64,000 bases of DNA from Streptacidiphilus sp. ASG 303 (GCF_020991365.1 NZ_JAJLRA010000016.1:57909-121908); one strand, 5' to 3'; positions 1 to 8,126 are shown, counted from the stretch's first letter. The notes: a model not told the origin generated them from the letters alone. A program made the numbers and translations.

Positions 1-360
1 AACCTCCAGAACAACCCCGTGGTGGAGGAGATCCTGTACCAGGGCCTCACCGACTGGATCGGCCTGACCACGGTCGTCTCGCTCATCGAGGAGGAGGCGG
101 CCGACGCGACCCCTGAAGGGGTGAAAGCCGAGACACTACGCCTGATCCGCTACCTGCTGGACGAGGGCCTCGCCCGTGCGGGCGAGCTGTCCAACTCGGC
201 CTTCGACAGCGGCGACTTCCTGGACTGGCCGGGGGACACAGCCATGATCCTGGGCCGCATCACTTCCGACTGGGAAGATCTCACCTCCCTCGACCACTTC
301 GAGCCCTGCTGGCTCCGGCTCACGGACAGGGGCCGAGAGATCGCCCAAGCCCTGGGCTAA
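1..360 (+). CDS. Uncharacterised small acidic protein, cut by the left edge
   Basis: The reading frame is open at base 1 (it reads NLQNNPVVEEILYQG before any definite start), so the 5' end lies outside the window; GTG codons at 19 and 22 are possible but unneeded starts. At least 119 residues are visible. The product is acidic, soluble and has no signal peptide or membrane segment. The helical middle (LRLIRYLLDEGLARAGEL) and the Trp-rich end before the TAA stop resemble small immunity-like or regulatory proteins of Streptomyces, but I do not recognise the family. It runs in the same direction as the next two genes with short gaps, so the three may be co-transcribed. Codon use is normal high-GC3. 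Confidence 0.6.
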   Translation, partial: NLQNNPVVEEILYQGLTDWIGLTTVVSLIEEEAADATPEGVKAETLRLIRYLLDEGLARAGELSNSAFDSGDFLDWPGDTAMILGRITSDWEDLTSLDHFEPCWLRLTDRGREIAQALG

Positions 361-391
361 GCAGATGCCGACCTCGACTCGCGGACGGATC

Positions 392-808
392 ATGACTACG
401 GATCTCCCGTCGCCCGGCCCAGGAAACCCCCCATTGAGCGGCTACTACTCCATCTTCATCCACCCCGGCAAGCCGGTCGACGCGCTGATCTCCGACATCG
501 GACAAGCGGCCGGCACCATCCTGCACCCGGTCGAGGGCGAGTTCATCGACTACGCGGGGAAGCTGGAGCGCGGGGCTGTCGAGGTCGAGCTCTCGCACGA
601 GTACGAAGAAGACCGCGGGATCCTGTTCGAGCGATACGACTCCCTGTTCACCATCCGCGACTTCGACCGGGACCGCGAGCGGCAGGGGGGCACCGCGAGG
701 CAGATCTTCCGGAACCTCGCCGCACTCGACAGGTACTGGCTGGTGCTGGTGTACGACCTGCAGACTCTGATCAACTCGGCCTCACCGTCGTCCGCACAAA
801 CAGCTTGA
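392..808 (+). CDS. Hypothetical protein in a three-gene cluster
   Basis: About 138 residues from the ATG at 392 (MTTDLPSPG); an upstream in-frame ATG at 365 is less likely because it would leave only a few bases after the previous stop. The protein is soluble, acidic in the middle (SHEYEEDRG) and ends in an aromatic segment (YWLVLVYDLQTL). No signal peptide, membrane helix or catalytic motif is visible. It starts about 30 bases after the first gene and stops one base before the GTG upstream of the third gene, so the trio looks like a single transcript. Size, acidity and clustering would suit orphan immunity proteins of a polymorphic toxin locus; that is inference only. Confidence 0.55.
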   Translation: MTTDLPSPGPGNPPLSGYYSIFIHPGKPVDALISDIGQAAGTILHPVEGEFIDYAGKLERGAVEVELSHEYEEDRGILFERYDSLFTIRDFDRDRERQGGTARQIFRNLAALDRYWLVLVYDLQTLINSASPSSAQTA

Positions 809-833
809 GGTGTCCCCACCGGCCGAGCATCCA

Positions 834-1283
834 ATGGAGCTGACGGGATTGTCCAGGACCGCCGACATCGACCTCACGTTCCACCAAGAGGTCACCGTCG
901 CCGGAACCCTCCGGCTCCTCGCAGGCCGCGGGTGGACTCCGGCGGAGCCGCTCGGCATCTCCTGCATGGTCGAGGACGACGGCGACTTCGACTGGTCCCG
1001 CGAGGACCCCATGGACAAACCACAGGTCCTCGCCCGGCTCGACGCCCCCGAAGCGCGGGACCTGCACGTGGGCATCTCGGTCTACCGGCCCGATGCCGAG
1101 ACCGGCGGCACCCTGCTCTTCTGCCCCGGCAGGCAGACGGCCTCCTTCACCCCGTCGATCAACCGGCGATCCCTCCCCGGAGCCACGGAGATGACGGACC
1201 TGGCCTGGTACATCCAGGAGCTGGTCCACCCCCTGCTGGCCGGAGACCTTCTCGGCTACGAGGCCCGGGACACCGCCGACTGA
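834..1283 (+). CDS. Hypothetical protein, third of the left-edge cluster
   Basis: About 149 residues from the ATG at 834 (MELTGLSRTADIDLTF); a GTG at 810, directly after the previous stop, would add eight residues and would give translational coupling. Neither start has a strong ribosome binding site. The protein is soluble and acidic, with a WTPAEPLG segment and a C-terminal helix (YIQELVHPLLAGDLLGYEA). I do not recognise the family. About 250 bases without a convincing gene follow, then a minus-strand remnant. The position left of a decayed integrase tail suggests these genes belong to an older integrated element. Confidence 0.5.
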   Translation: MELTGLSRTADIDLTFHQEVTVAGTLRLLAGRGWTPAEPLGISCMVEDDGDFDWSREDPMDKPQVLARLDAPEARDLHVGISVYRPDAETGGTLLFCPGRQTASFTPSINRRSLPGATEMTDLAWYIQELVHPLLAGDLLGYEARDTAD

Positions 1284-1533
1284 CCCAGGTGGTCCCACCC
1301 GCTCGGCTCATGGGTTCACCGCCTCACTCCGACTCCCCACGCAGTAGCCATGCCGGCATCGTCGGGGGACCACCACCCATCACCTCGGAGACCGATCCAT
1401 GACCAGGCAGTCCGGTCCCCGCCTGCCGCCCCGGGACCGGCAGCGGTCCACGGCAAGGAGTGTGAAGCCATGCTCCGATGCAGGGACAGGGCCTTGCGGA
1501 TCCAAGCTCTCCGGGGAGTCGGCAGATGATCAG

Positions 1534-1961
1534 CTACCGGATGCTCTGCAGGAGCTTCCCGGCGGCTGTGACGGTCCAGAAGGACCAGGCGTTGCGTTGC
1601 GGGCTGACGTGCAGGTTGAGCGCCTGCACGAGCGCGACCGAAGCTCCGCTGGGGGACCCGTATTCCCCTTGAACAGGGCCGGCCGCAATGGTCACGGCCT
1701 GGGTCGAGGGGTCGTAGGAGCCATCGACACGCCGGCCGTCGTAGACCGCGTGGATTTCGATGCCGTGCTCCGGGCATGAGCGGGCGCGGCGGTGTCCTCA
1801 ACGATCACCTCGTCGTCGGCAGGCGGCTCGTCCACGTCCGGGTGGGTGCTCTGGTCGGTGCAGGCGGGAAGTCCCAGAAATCGGTTGAGGACGCTGGCCA
1901 GCAGATTGCGGGTGCCGGTAAATTGTCCACCCAGGTCAGCGCCGTGATCGATGATCTTCAA
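1534..1961 (-). pseudogene. Frameshifted remnant with a RAMA/DUF4357-like C-terminal domain
   Basis: Two minus-strand frames join into one plausible product. From a TTG at 1961, one frame encodes about 62 sensible residues (MKIIDHGADLGGQFTGTRN...). Coding character then moves to another frame from 1776, which opens CPEHGIEIHAVYDGRR and ends in a stop at 1534-1536. The second part has a strand-rich region, a GSPSGASVALVQAL segment, a Trp pair (NAWSFWTV) and a final LLQSIR. That order resembles the RAMA/DUF4357 fold, in which an SPSxAA motif precedes a Trp; the assignment is by motif only. The frame carrying the C-terminal part has a stop just upstream, so a frameshift near 1776-1790 is the simplest reading. 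It sits just before a dead transposase. Confidence 0.4.
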
Positions 1962-2021
1962 CCCCGCCCCGCTCTCCCGGCACCTTCCCCTCGCGAAACG
2001 TCCGCGTCATCATGATCTCTC

Positions 2022-3112
2022 GTGCTGCTGCGCTTCGCCTACCTCGCTGCGACCAACACCCTCGCCCTGTTGCGTCTCCTGCCGATGAGCGACCGGGAGA
2101 AAGACATTGAGATCCTGGCGCTCAGGCACCAACTGCTGGTTCTGCAACGCCAGGTCGGAAAGCCCACGTCCACCAACACCGACCGAGCAATCCTCGCCGG
2201 CCTGCTCCACCGCCTTCCGCCGGACAAGCTGAGGTGCCTCCTGCTGCTCGTACGCCCGGACACGCTGCTCCGCTGACACCGCGACTTGCTCAAGCGCCGC
2301 CACGCTGCGACCTGCGTACCGAAGCGTCGGGGTCGCCCGCCCAGCGTCCGATCGATCCCCGCCCTGATCCTGCGCCTCGCACGCGAAAACAGCTCGTGGG
2401 GATATCGCCGGATCCACGGTGAACTTGCGGCCCTGGGAATCAAGGTCGCCGCCTCCACCGTCTGGGAGATCCTCAAAGAGCACGGCGCCCCACCTGCCCC
2501 CGAACGGCACAGCAGCACCTGGGCCGACTTCCTACGCAGCCAAGCCGAGGCGCTGCTCGCCTGCGATCTCTTCGTGGTCCGTACCCTGACCGGGGCGCGA
2601 CTTTACGTCTTCGCCGTGATCGAGCACTCCACCAGGCGCATCCGGATCCTCGGCGCCACCGCGCACCCGACCGCGGAGTGGATCGTGCAGCTCGGACGCA
2701 ATCTGCTCATGGACCTGGAGAACGCGGGCAGCAGGGCCAGGTTCTTGATCCGTGACCGCGGCTCGAAGTTCACGGCCGCCTTCAACGCTCTCATGACCGA
2801 CGCCAGGCTGAAGGTGGTCACCATCGGCATTCAGACACCGCGGATGAACTCTCTGATGGAGCGCTGGTACAAACCTGCCGACACGAACTCCTGGACCGCA
2901 CCCTGATCTGGAACCAAGCCCACCTCCTCCACGCGCTCCGCGAGTTCGAAACCCACTACAACCGGCATCGCCCGCACCAAGCCTTGTGTCAAGCCGCTCC
3001 CCTGTGCCCGCTCCCTCACCCGATCAACAAACCGAGCGAGATCAGACATCTGGAGGTCCGCCGACGAGAGCGACTCGGCGGAACCCTGCACGAGGACCAG
3101 CACGCAGCGTGA
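2022..3112 (+). pseudogene. Inactivated DDE (rve/integrase-core) transposase
   Basis: The translation is a typical Streptomyces integrase-core transposase: an N-terminal region (EILALRHQLLVLQRQVG), an HTH_21-like segment (SSWGYRRIHGELAALGIKV), then the DDE core. The core residues are still visible: Asp in ACDLF, Asp in IRDRGSKF and Glu in NSLMERW. Two lesions kill it. A TGA at 2274-2276 stands where the family usually has Trp (LLR-stop-HRD), with the same frame continuing. A one-base deletion near 2870, after ERW, shifts the frame; after correction the tail reads CRHELLDRTLIWNQAH and ends at 3110-3112. I found no convincing terminal inverted repeats. It abuts the integrase tail that follows, so it probably inserted into that gene. 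Confidence 0.8.
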
Positions 3113-3130
3113 CCTGGGCGGATGATTTAT

Positions 3131-3339
3131 CGGCACCCGCAGTCCCCCTGCACGTCCTGCGGAGGATCGCCGGGCACGGCTCGCTCACCACCACGCAGCG
3201 CTACCTGCACCCCGACCGCCGCTCGATCGAGCAGGCCGGGGCTGCCCTGAGCGCCCACCTCGGGGCGGGCCAGAGATCTGCCGGTCCCAAAGTGGTCCCA
3301 GAGCCCGGCCCCGGGCGTCACCTGCGGATCGTTCGCTGA
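3131..3339 (+). pseudogene. C-terminal tail of a tyrosine integrase (older element)
   Basis: Only the last 60-70 codons remain. The piece PLHVLRRIAGHGSLTTTQRYLHP has the His of the LGH box and the nucleophilic Tyr of phage-type tyrosine recombinases; the R and HxxR boxes are missing, replaced upstream by the dead transposase. The stop at 3337-3339 is followed by a hairpin and, 72 bases later, by the 43-bp tRNA-Pro att sequence. The intact integrase of the AICE is arranged the same way (stop, hairpin, att 78 bases on). This therefore looks like the integrase end of an earlier element that used the same tRNA gene, now lying in tandem with the complete one. Confidence 0.75.
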
Positions 3340-3360
3340 TCCTGTCTCGCGAACACGAAG

Positions 3361-3401
3361 AAGCCCGCTGACCTGGATCGATGATCCAAGTCGGCGGGCT
3401 T
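3361..3401. terminator. Hairpin terminator after the integrase tail
   Basis: Two 19-base arms (3361-3379 and 3383-3401) pair with two mismatches around a 3-base loop and begin AAGCCCGC / end GCGGGCTT. The hairpin lies between the integrase remnant and the left att repeat, matching the hairpin between the intact integrase and the right att repeat. Confidence 0.6.
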
Positions 3402-3410
3402 CGCCGTACT

Positions 3411-3453
3411 GTCGGGACGACAGGATTTGAACCTGCGACCCCTTGACCCCCAG
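3411..3453. repeat. attL core: 3' part of tRNA-Pro
   Basis: Identical over 43 bases to 15786-15828. It contains the discriminator, acceptor 3' strand, T arm, variable loop and 3' side of the anticodon arm of tRNA-Pro (minus strand), ending within the anticodon loop at CCCCCAG. To its right the sequence diverges (CAAACGGC in place of TCAAGTGC), so no complete tRNA is present here. Confidence 0.92.
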
Positions 3454-3518
3454 CAAACGGCACAGTGGTCAACGAGAGCTGCTGGGCTGCTCGGCAAGGC
3501 GGGCACCGTCGTCCGCCG

Positions 3519-3953
3519 TCAGAGAGAGTCGGCGTGGTTGCTGTACTTCGTTGCTGTACCGCCGGGCACGGCCTGGACTCGCAGCTCTCCGCCGTAGCTC
3601 TCGAACCGCACCGCACCAGACGCAAACCGGAGATCCATCCTCATGCGGCCGGCCAAGGGGTGGATGTCCTCACCTACGTCCTGGATCTCCTCTCCCCGAT
3701 GCTTCGCGAGCGGGAAGTGCCCAGAGAGCGGGCGTACCTCGACTACGCCGCACTCCTGCATGTCGTACGGCTCGTATGGCTGTGAGGCGTCAAGTGTCAG
3801 ACGCCAGTCCGAGGCAACACCGATCTCGACGGGACCACCCACGTCAAGGAACAGCCAAACATCGATCGGCTGGTGATCCTTGACGCCCTCGAAGACGTGC
3901 CACGCAGCAACAACGCCGTGCAGCCGACGTCCAACGAGAGTGCGCGGATCCAT
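3519..3953 (-). CDS. Hypothetical cargo protein at the AICE left end
   Basis: 144 residues from the ATG at 3953 (MDPRTLVGRRLHGVV). The product is soluble with alternating strand-like segments (DVWLFLDVGGPVEIGV, DLRFASGAVRFES); no signal peptide, membrane helix or catalytic motif is evident and I do not recognise a family. Its 3' end contains the left arm-type site, so integrase binding and transcription of this gene would overlap. It is transcribed towards attL, opposite to the transfer operon. Coding frame and GC3 look intact. The next gene, 116 bases upstream, has the same orientation. Confidence 0.6.
   Translation of the reverse strand: MDPRTLVGRRLHGVVAAWHVFEGVKDHQPIDVWLFLDVGGPVEIGVASDWRLTLDASQPYEPYDMQECGVVEVRPLSGHFPLAKHRGEEIQDVGEDIHPLAGRMRMDLRFASGAVRFESYGGELRVQAVPGGTATKYSNHADSL
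3537..3559 (+). repeat. Left arm-type integrase site
   Basis: 23 bases, GTTGCTGTACTTCG-T-TGCTGTAC, made of two TTGCTGTAC-like words. It matches 15714-15736 at 22 of 23 positions in the same orientation. The copies lie 84 and 50 bases inside the left and right att cores, as expected for the two arms of attP. It overlaps the last codons of the minus-strand gene that ends at 3519. Confidence 0.7.
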
Positions 3954-4069
3954 GGCGAGACTGTAGCGGAGCGTGAAACCGCTGCTTTGTAAGCCTCCGA
4001 ACCCGCTTGGCCGCTGGCCTAGAAACCCGCTGATGTGCGATGAAGCGCCGCTGCGCCGGTCATTGCCCG

Positions 4070-4489
4070 TCAGTCCGCGTCAATAGCCGCCTGGCCTGGC
4101 ACGGCTGTGGCACGCCGGGCAGTCACCAAGTAGCCCGCGAATCGGACGCCTGGCTGAACCTCCGCCCACCCGTCTGCCTTCGCCACAGGCACCAGCACGG
4201 TCGTACCGGGGACCGGGAAGGGGACAGTCCCCTCGCTACCGGTTGGCACCTCGTAGCGGCAGTGCACCTCGGCGACTGTCACCACCTCCAACCGCGTGGA
4301 CGCGTGTCCCTCCTCCTCACCGTGATGCTCCTCGCGGAAGTCGATCCTGGGCGCGTTCTCACTGCCGACGACATCGGCATAGTCTTCCGGATCGACCTCC
4401 AGTAGGTTCCACGACACGGTCTCCCCCGGCGCGAAGGGTTGCCCGCAGCACTGGATCTGCCAGTCATCGACCCAAATCGTCAGCGTCAT
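4070..4489 (-). CDS. DUF6578-like protein
   Basis: 139 residues from the ATG at 4489, chosen because GGAGGAT precedes it and because the product opens MTLTIWVDDWQIQCCG, which resembles the start of DUF6578 proteins of Streptomyces. A longer frame from 4522 exists but lacks support. The protein is soluble and acidic with a CCG pair near residue 13 and a short acidic/His run (EEHHGEEEGH). Function unknown; the family name rests on the N-terminal pattern alone. It lies in the cargo part of the AICE, upstream of the 3519-3953 gene on the same strand, and could share a transcript with it. Confidence 0.65.
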   Translation of the reverse strand: MTLTIWVDDWQIQCCGQPFAPGETVSWNLLEVDPEDYADVVGSENAPRIDFREEHHGEEEGHASTRLEVVTVAEVHCRYEVPTGSEGTVPFPVPGTTVLVPVAKADGWAEVQPGVRFAGYLVTARRATAVPGQAAIDAD

Positions 4490-4962
4490 GCCGCCATCCT
4501 CCGCCGACTGCACCACGCTCACCAGAGGTTTTCGCCACTAGTGGGACCGGCGGGGCGTTGGTGTGAGGGCCCCGACAGCGCCGGCCTCCAACCGATACCC
4601 GCCTTAGGAGTTCGGCTCTGGTACCCCGCCGCCTGCCGGACCCCGCGACTTAGGGCGTCCCTTCATCCTTCTTCGCCCGGCCCTGTCCGCCGTTGTCCGG
4701 CGACGTTGATGTCGCCTGGTGATGTCAGTTCGGCTGTGGCGAGTGCGCCTTGACGAGGTGCTGCAGCGGAGTGTGCGCAGAAGCTGTGGGGCCTTGAGGA
4801 CGGCCATAGCCTGCTCATCGACAGGAGAGGGGCGGCAGTGGGGCTGTTGTTCGGAATCGCCCCTTCACCTTCTCCATGGCAGGTGCTGCCCAGACGGGTT
4901 CCTCGCCGCCCGGTTAGGGTGGCGCGATCGCGGAGTGGTGAGAGGGCAGGGGAGGCCAGGCC

Positions 4963-5841
4963 GTGGAACGTTGGGTGCGGTGGTGCGGGGCGGCAGGGGC
5001 GGCGTTCGGTGCAGCACTGGGCTGGCTGACGCTGGGGACCGGGCCGCTACTGGTGGCCATATGGCGATCCGAGTCGCTGGCTGGCAGCCGGGGGCGGGTG
5101 CTGGGCAGCCTCGCATGGTCCACAGCAGTCGTTGCCGGTGTTGCAGCTGGCATTGCCCTGATGGCGGTGACCTTCGGCATGATGGCCGGCCGTCGTTGGC
5201 CGCGGGCGCACAAGCTTGTAGCGTCAGCAGCAGGGTTGGTGTTGCTCTCGCTCGTGGGAGCCTGGCTGATCAACCATCTCGCGGCTGTGGCGTACACGTT
5301 CATCCCCTGGGCCAAGGGGAGCCTCGGGCTCGTCTCCTCCTGGTTGCTCCTCCTCCAAGGATGTGTGCTCCCTGCGGTTGCCTCCGGTTGGGTGCTGCGA
5401 GACCAGGGCGGCGGTGCCATCGATCCGGCGGCCGCCGCGCTGCCGGGCACCTGGACCGGGCCAGGCGGCACAGACCTTGTCTTCTCGGCATCTGGCACCT
5501 TCACGGGACTCGGCATGCCGACCGGATTCCTTCCTGGCTTGGCAGTCGGCGAACCGGTTGAGGGGATATGGGAGGTGCACCGCGATGCCGTCGGTGTCCC
5601 CTGCGTCTCACTCACCGTGCCGGTTGTCGGCGCGCACAGCTGGTATCTGGTGCGGCTGCGCGTGGACAGTCCGGGCATGAATGGATCGGAGTGGCGGCTT
5701 ACTGCGTTGTCCTCCGGCGAGATGACCGATTCATGGCAGCTCATTCGCCGTCGTGATGACCACAGCCTAGATGGCGGCCTCGTGGTCGATACGTCCACGG
5801 AGTGGAATGAGACGGCCCCGACTGAGGTGCTTGAGAGATGA
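4963..5841 (+). CDS. Integral membrane protein with a C-terminal beta-strand domain
   Basis: 292 residues from the GTG at 4963 (GGAGGCCAGGCC upstream). The N-terminal half has about four hydrophobic helices (residues roughly 10-33, 45-75, 83-110, 120-145), including VVAGVAAGIALMAVTFGMM. After VLRDQGGGA the chain becomes soluble, with a GTWTGPGGTDLVFSASGTFTG segment like the first strands of lipocalin-type domains, and ends in a charged tail. No enzyme motif is seen. It stands alone in the AICE cargo region, on the opposite strand to its neighbours, with an inverted repeat 74 bases after its stop. A surface or envelope role is likely; anything narrower would be a guess. Confidence 0.65.
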   Translation: MERWVRWCGAAGAAFGAALGWLTLGTGPLLVAIWRSESLAGSRGRVLGSLAWSTAVVAGVAAGIALMAVTFGMMAGRRWPRAHKLVASAAGLVLLSLVGAWLINHLAAVAYTFIPWAKGSLGLVSSWLLLLQGCVLPAVASGWVLRDQGGGAIDPAAAALPGTWTGPGGTDLVFSASGTFTGLGMPTGFLPGLAVGEPVEGIWEVHRDAVGVPCVSLTVPVVGAHSWYLVRLRVDSPGMNGSEWRLTALSSGEMTDSWQLIRRRDDHSLDGGLVVDTSTEWNETAPTEVLER

Positions 5842-5914
5842 ACCGGAAGTGACACGACCGTCTACTGAACAGCCGACTCGTTGAGCTGCGACGCTTGTAG
5901 AACTGTCGCGCTGG

Positions 5915-5949
5915 CCAGCGTTGACGCCGTTACCGGTTGTCAACGCTGG
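5915..5949. repeat. 11-bp perfect inverted repeat inside the AICE
   Basis: CCAGCGTTGAC (5915-5925) and GTCAACGCTGG (5939-5949) are exact complements separated by 13 bases. It follows the membrane-protein gene and is not followed by a T run. It could be a terminator, an operator or a replication-related hairpin; the sequence does not decide. Confidence 0.5.
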
Positions 5950-6315
5950 TCATCGCTGGTCCACCTCTCACGCCCCAGAGACGGCTCCGAGAATTCGCCT
6001 CTCCGGGGATGTTGCCAGTTTGGAAGACGCCGTATGCGGGTGGTGTCTGACCTGGCAACTCCCCGACCTGGGCCGGAGTGCAATCGGCTCCGCTGTTCCC
6101 CGTGAGTCCCCGCCATGTCCCTCTGGAACGGGCACGCAACGGGCACAAGGCTTCTTCGTCCCGAAGCAATGCGGGCGGTCGCGCCACCTGCACTCGAACC
6201 GCCTGTGACCTGCGACGACTATCCACGGGAGTCCGTGATTGTCCGTCCCAGTACGGGGCCGTTGTAGCGCAGTTAGACACTCAACCGTCCAGCGCGTCTC
6301 GTGCAGCTGAATCCT
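5950..6315. other. Region without a convincing gene
   Basis: About 365 bases with lower GC than the flanks and no open frame with good codon bias. A short stretch near 6265-6292 (GTAGCGCAGTTAGACACTC) looks like a tRNA D-arm, but no acceptor or T arm can be completed around it. It may be debris from an earlier insertion inside the cargo area. Confidence 0.4.
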
Positions 6316-6522
6316 TCAGAGCTGGTCGTCTCGCTCAAGGATCAAGTTGATCGGCCCATCCTCCAAGTTGATCCCCGCGTCAAGGTGCACGTGATATCCG
6401 CCGCTGAGTTCCGGGTCGGCGAGATCAACGAGCTGTTCGGCGAGAGCGTGAAGCCCTGCGGCATTGGCCGCGATGGTGATCTCTGTGGCTGAGCCGTAGA
6501 CCTTGATCCGGGGCGTGTCCAT
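6316..6522 (-). CDS. Small Imm32-like protein
   Basis: 68 residues from the ATG at 6522 (MDTPRIKVYGSATEITI). The pattern of a strand pair, a helix (GLHALAEQLVDLAD), a HVHLD strand and a closing acidic ILERDDQL resembles the Imm32-type immunity/orphan family common in actinomycetes. No toxin gene is adjacent, so it would be a solitary immunity-like gene in the AICE cargo. Coding quality is good for its length: acidic, no rare codons, clear GC3 bias. The assignment is by pattern only. Confidence 0.55.
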   Translation of the reverse strand: MDTPRIKVYGSATEITIAANAAGLHALAEQLVDLADPELSGGYHVHLDAGINLEDGPINLILERDDQL

Positions 6523-6884
6523 GGCGTCACGCTACCGACAGGCCGGTGTAGCGGCTTTGGGCGGTGTCCTGTCTGGTCTGGGGTCGAGCATGATCAGGGG
6601 GCCGTAAGCTGTTGCGACTCGGTCAGGGCTTCTGGGCCTGACCGCAATTTGGCCGAGTGGCCCCCTGGTCTTGCTCGACTCGGGTCCCGGTCCGGAGAGG
6701 TGCGTAAAGCCGCGTAGCCGGCCGCCCCAGCCCCGTGCGGGCCTATCCCGCCACCCTCCCGCCTTGCGGCGCGGAGCGGGCCGCCGCCGGAGCGGGGCGA
6801 AGACAGGAGCGACGGCGAGCGGCGCCGCGCGGCGCCGCGGCGAGCGGAGCGAGCCTTGAACCCGTAGAGAAGATTTCTACTCAC
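6523..6884. other. Gene-free GC-rich spacer
   Basis: About 360 bases between the Imm32-like gene and the 3' end of the XRE regulator. The part at 6760-6856 is extremely GC-rich with overlapping GCGGCGAGCGGAGCG-type words and a GGCGCCGCGCGGCGCC palindrome-like stretch. It could act as a terminator for the regulator operon. No supported gene. Confidence 0.45.
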
Positions 6885-8126
6885 TCATGGCCGGGCGTCT
6901 GCCCGCTCTGCGAGTTCCCGGAGTTCGGGTGCGGCCGAGCGTCCCGCGACCAGCACCAGGTCCCGGATGGTGTTGCGGGCATCGATGTGGGTGTGGATCA
7001 GGTCGGGCGACAGTTCCTCGGCTTGGAGGAGCACTGCGAGGGCTTCGCCGGACTGGCGCCGCTGTGCATAGGCTCGGCCCAGGTCCATGAGCAGTCGGGC
7101 GCGGCGCTCCACGGACAGGCCGGAGGCGTCGATCCGGGTGCCGATGTCGATGGCCTCTCCGGCGTCGCCCAGCTCGACGGCGATGGAGGCGGCCTGGATG
7201 TCGACGTTGGTCGGGCCGAACTCCAGGTTGAAGTCGTTGCGGTCCTCACCGATCCGCCGGGCGACCTTGCGGGCCCGCTCGATCTCCTGCCGTGCCTTGC
7301 TCCGGTCTCCGGCGCGGGCGTGGATGAGGGCGAGCACCAGGTGCAGGGCGCCGATGACCGACAGCGTCTCGGGTTCGTCGTCCCGGCTCTGCTGGTGGCG
7401 CTCCAGGGCGTTGAGCGCTGTGGTGGCGGCGTGCTCGGCCTGGTCCAGGTGCTTGAGCCGGACGAAGGCCTGGGCGAGCCGGTAGACACTGGCGAAGACT
7501 TCGAGGGTGCGGCCGGACTCCTCGGCGGCCCGGATGGCGCGGTCGGCGGCGACCCATGCGGCGTCGGCCTCGTCCTGGCGGACGAAGGCGGAGGCGAGTG
7601 CCTGGTAGGTGCGGCTCAGCAGACGCCACAGCTCGGGGCGGTCCGCCTCGGGGGCGGTGCGCGCGGCGCGCTCGATCCGGGGCACCAGCGGGCCCAGGGC
7701 GGCGCTGAGTTCGGCGAAGCGGTTGCCGTGGGTGAGATCCCATACCTCGTCGACGGCGCGGCGCAGCTCCTCTGTGGTGACCGGGGCGCCGGCCGGTTCC
7801 GCGGCAAGCAGTACCTCGGGGACGGGGTGGCCGGAGATGACCAGCCGGGCCTGGTCGAGGTCGTTGGGCTCCTCGGCCTGCTCGGGCTCGGTGGCTTCCG
7901 TAGCGGCCGGCGCGTCCGGGCGGAGGACCTGCAGGGGTACGCCGAGCCCGTCGGCCAGGAGCCGGAGCACGTCGAGGCGGTTGACCGGCTGGACGCCTCG
8001 TTCCACCTGGGAGAGCCAGCTCGCGGTGCGGCCGATCTCGGCGGCCATCTCCTTCTGGGTGAAGCCACGCTGCTCCCGCAGCTCCGCGACCCTGGCGCCG
8101 AAGGCGCGTCGCTCCTCCGGGGTCAC
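6885..8126 (-). CDS. XRE-family HTH regulator with TPR-like sensor domain
   Basis: 413 residues. Residues about 10-65 form an XRE/Cro-type helix-turn-helix (LREQRGFTQKEMAAEIGRTASWLSQVERG...). After a short acidic linker the rest is a helical repeat array of the tetratricopeptide type (SRTYQALASAFVRQDEADAAWVAADRAIR; ALHLVLALIHARAGDRSKARQEIERARK), as in peptide- or ligand-sensing regulators of actinomycetes. Its start overlaps the stop of the upstream monooxygenase-fold gene by ATGA, so both are translated together. It is divergent from the transfer operon, across a cluster of TCGCAGA boxes it could bind. The likely role is control of AICE transfer and replication; the ligand is unknown. Confidence 0.85.
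   Translation of the reverse strand: MTPEERRAFGARVAELREQRGFTQKEMAAEIGRTASWLSQVERGVQPVNRLDVLRLLADGLGVPLQVLRPDAPAATEATEPEQAEEPNDLDQARLVISGHPVPEVLLAAEPAGAPVTTEELRRAVDEVWDLTHGNRFAELSAALGPLVPRIERAARTAPEADRPELWRLLSRTYQALASAFVRQDEADAAWVAADRAIRAAEESGRTLEVFASVYRLAQAFVRLKHLDQAEHAATTALNALERHQQSRDDEPETLSVIGALHLVLALIHARAGDRSKARQEIERARKVARRIGEDRNDFNLEFGPTNVDIQAASIAVELGDAGEAIDIGTRIDASGLSVERRARLLMDLGRAYAQRRQSGEALAVLLQAEELSPDLIHTHIDARNTIRDLVLVAGRSAAPELRELAERADARP

Noticed and set aside
2986..3339. Intact 117-residue gene at the integrase tail
   Set aside because: The first half is antisense-like or transposase-derived sequence; only the last part is a real integrase remnant.
4719..5561. Long plus-strand open frame overlapping the membrane protein
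   Set aside because: It is a different frame of the 4963-5841 gene, with Cys/Arg-rich low-quality composition; the 4963 frame has the ribosome binding site and TM pattern.
6265..6292. Possible tRNA 5' half (GTAGCGCAGTTAGACACTC)
   Set aside because: The D-arm-like word cannot be extended into an anticodon or T arm, and no acceptor stem pairs; no tRNA gene is called.
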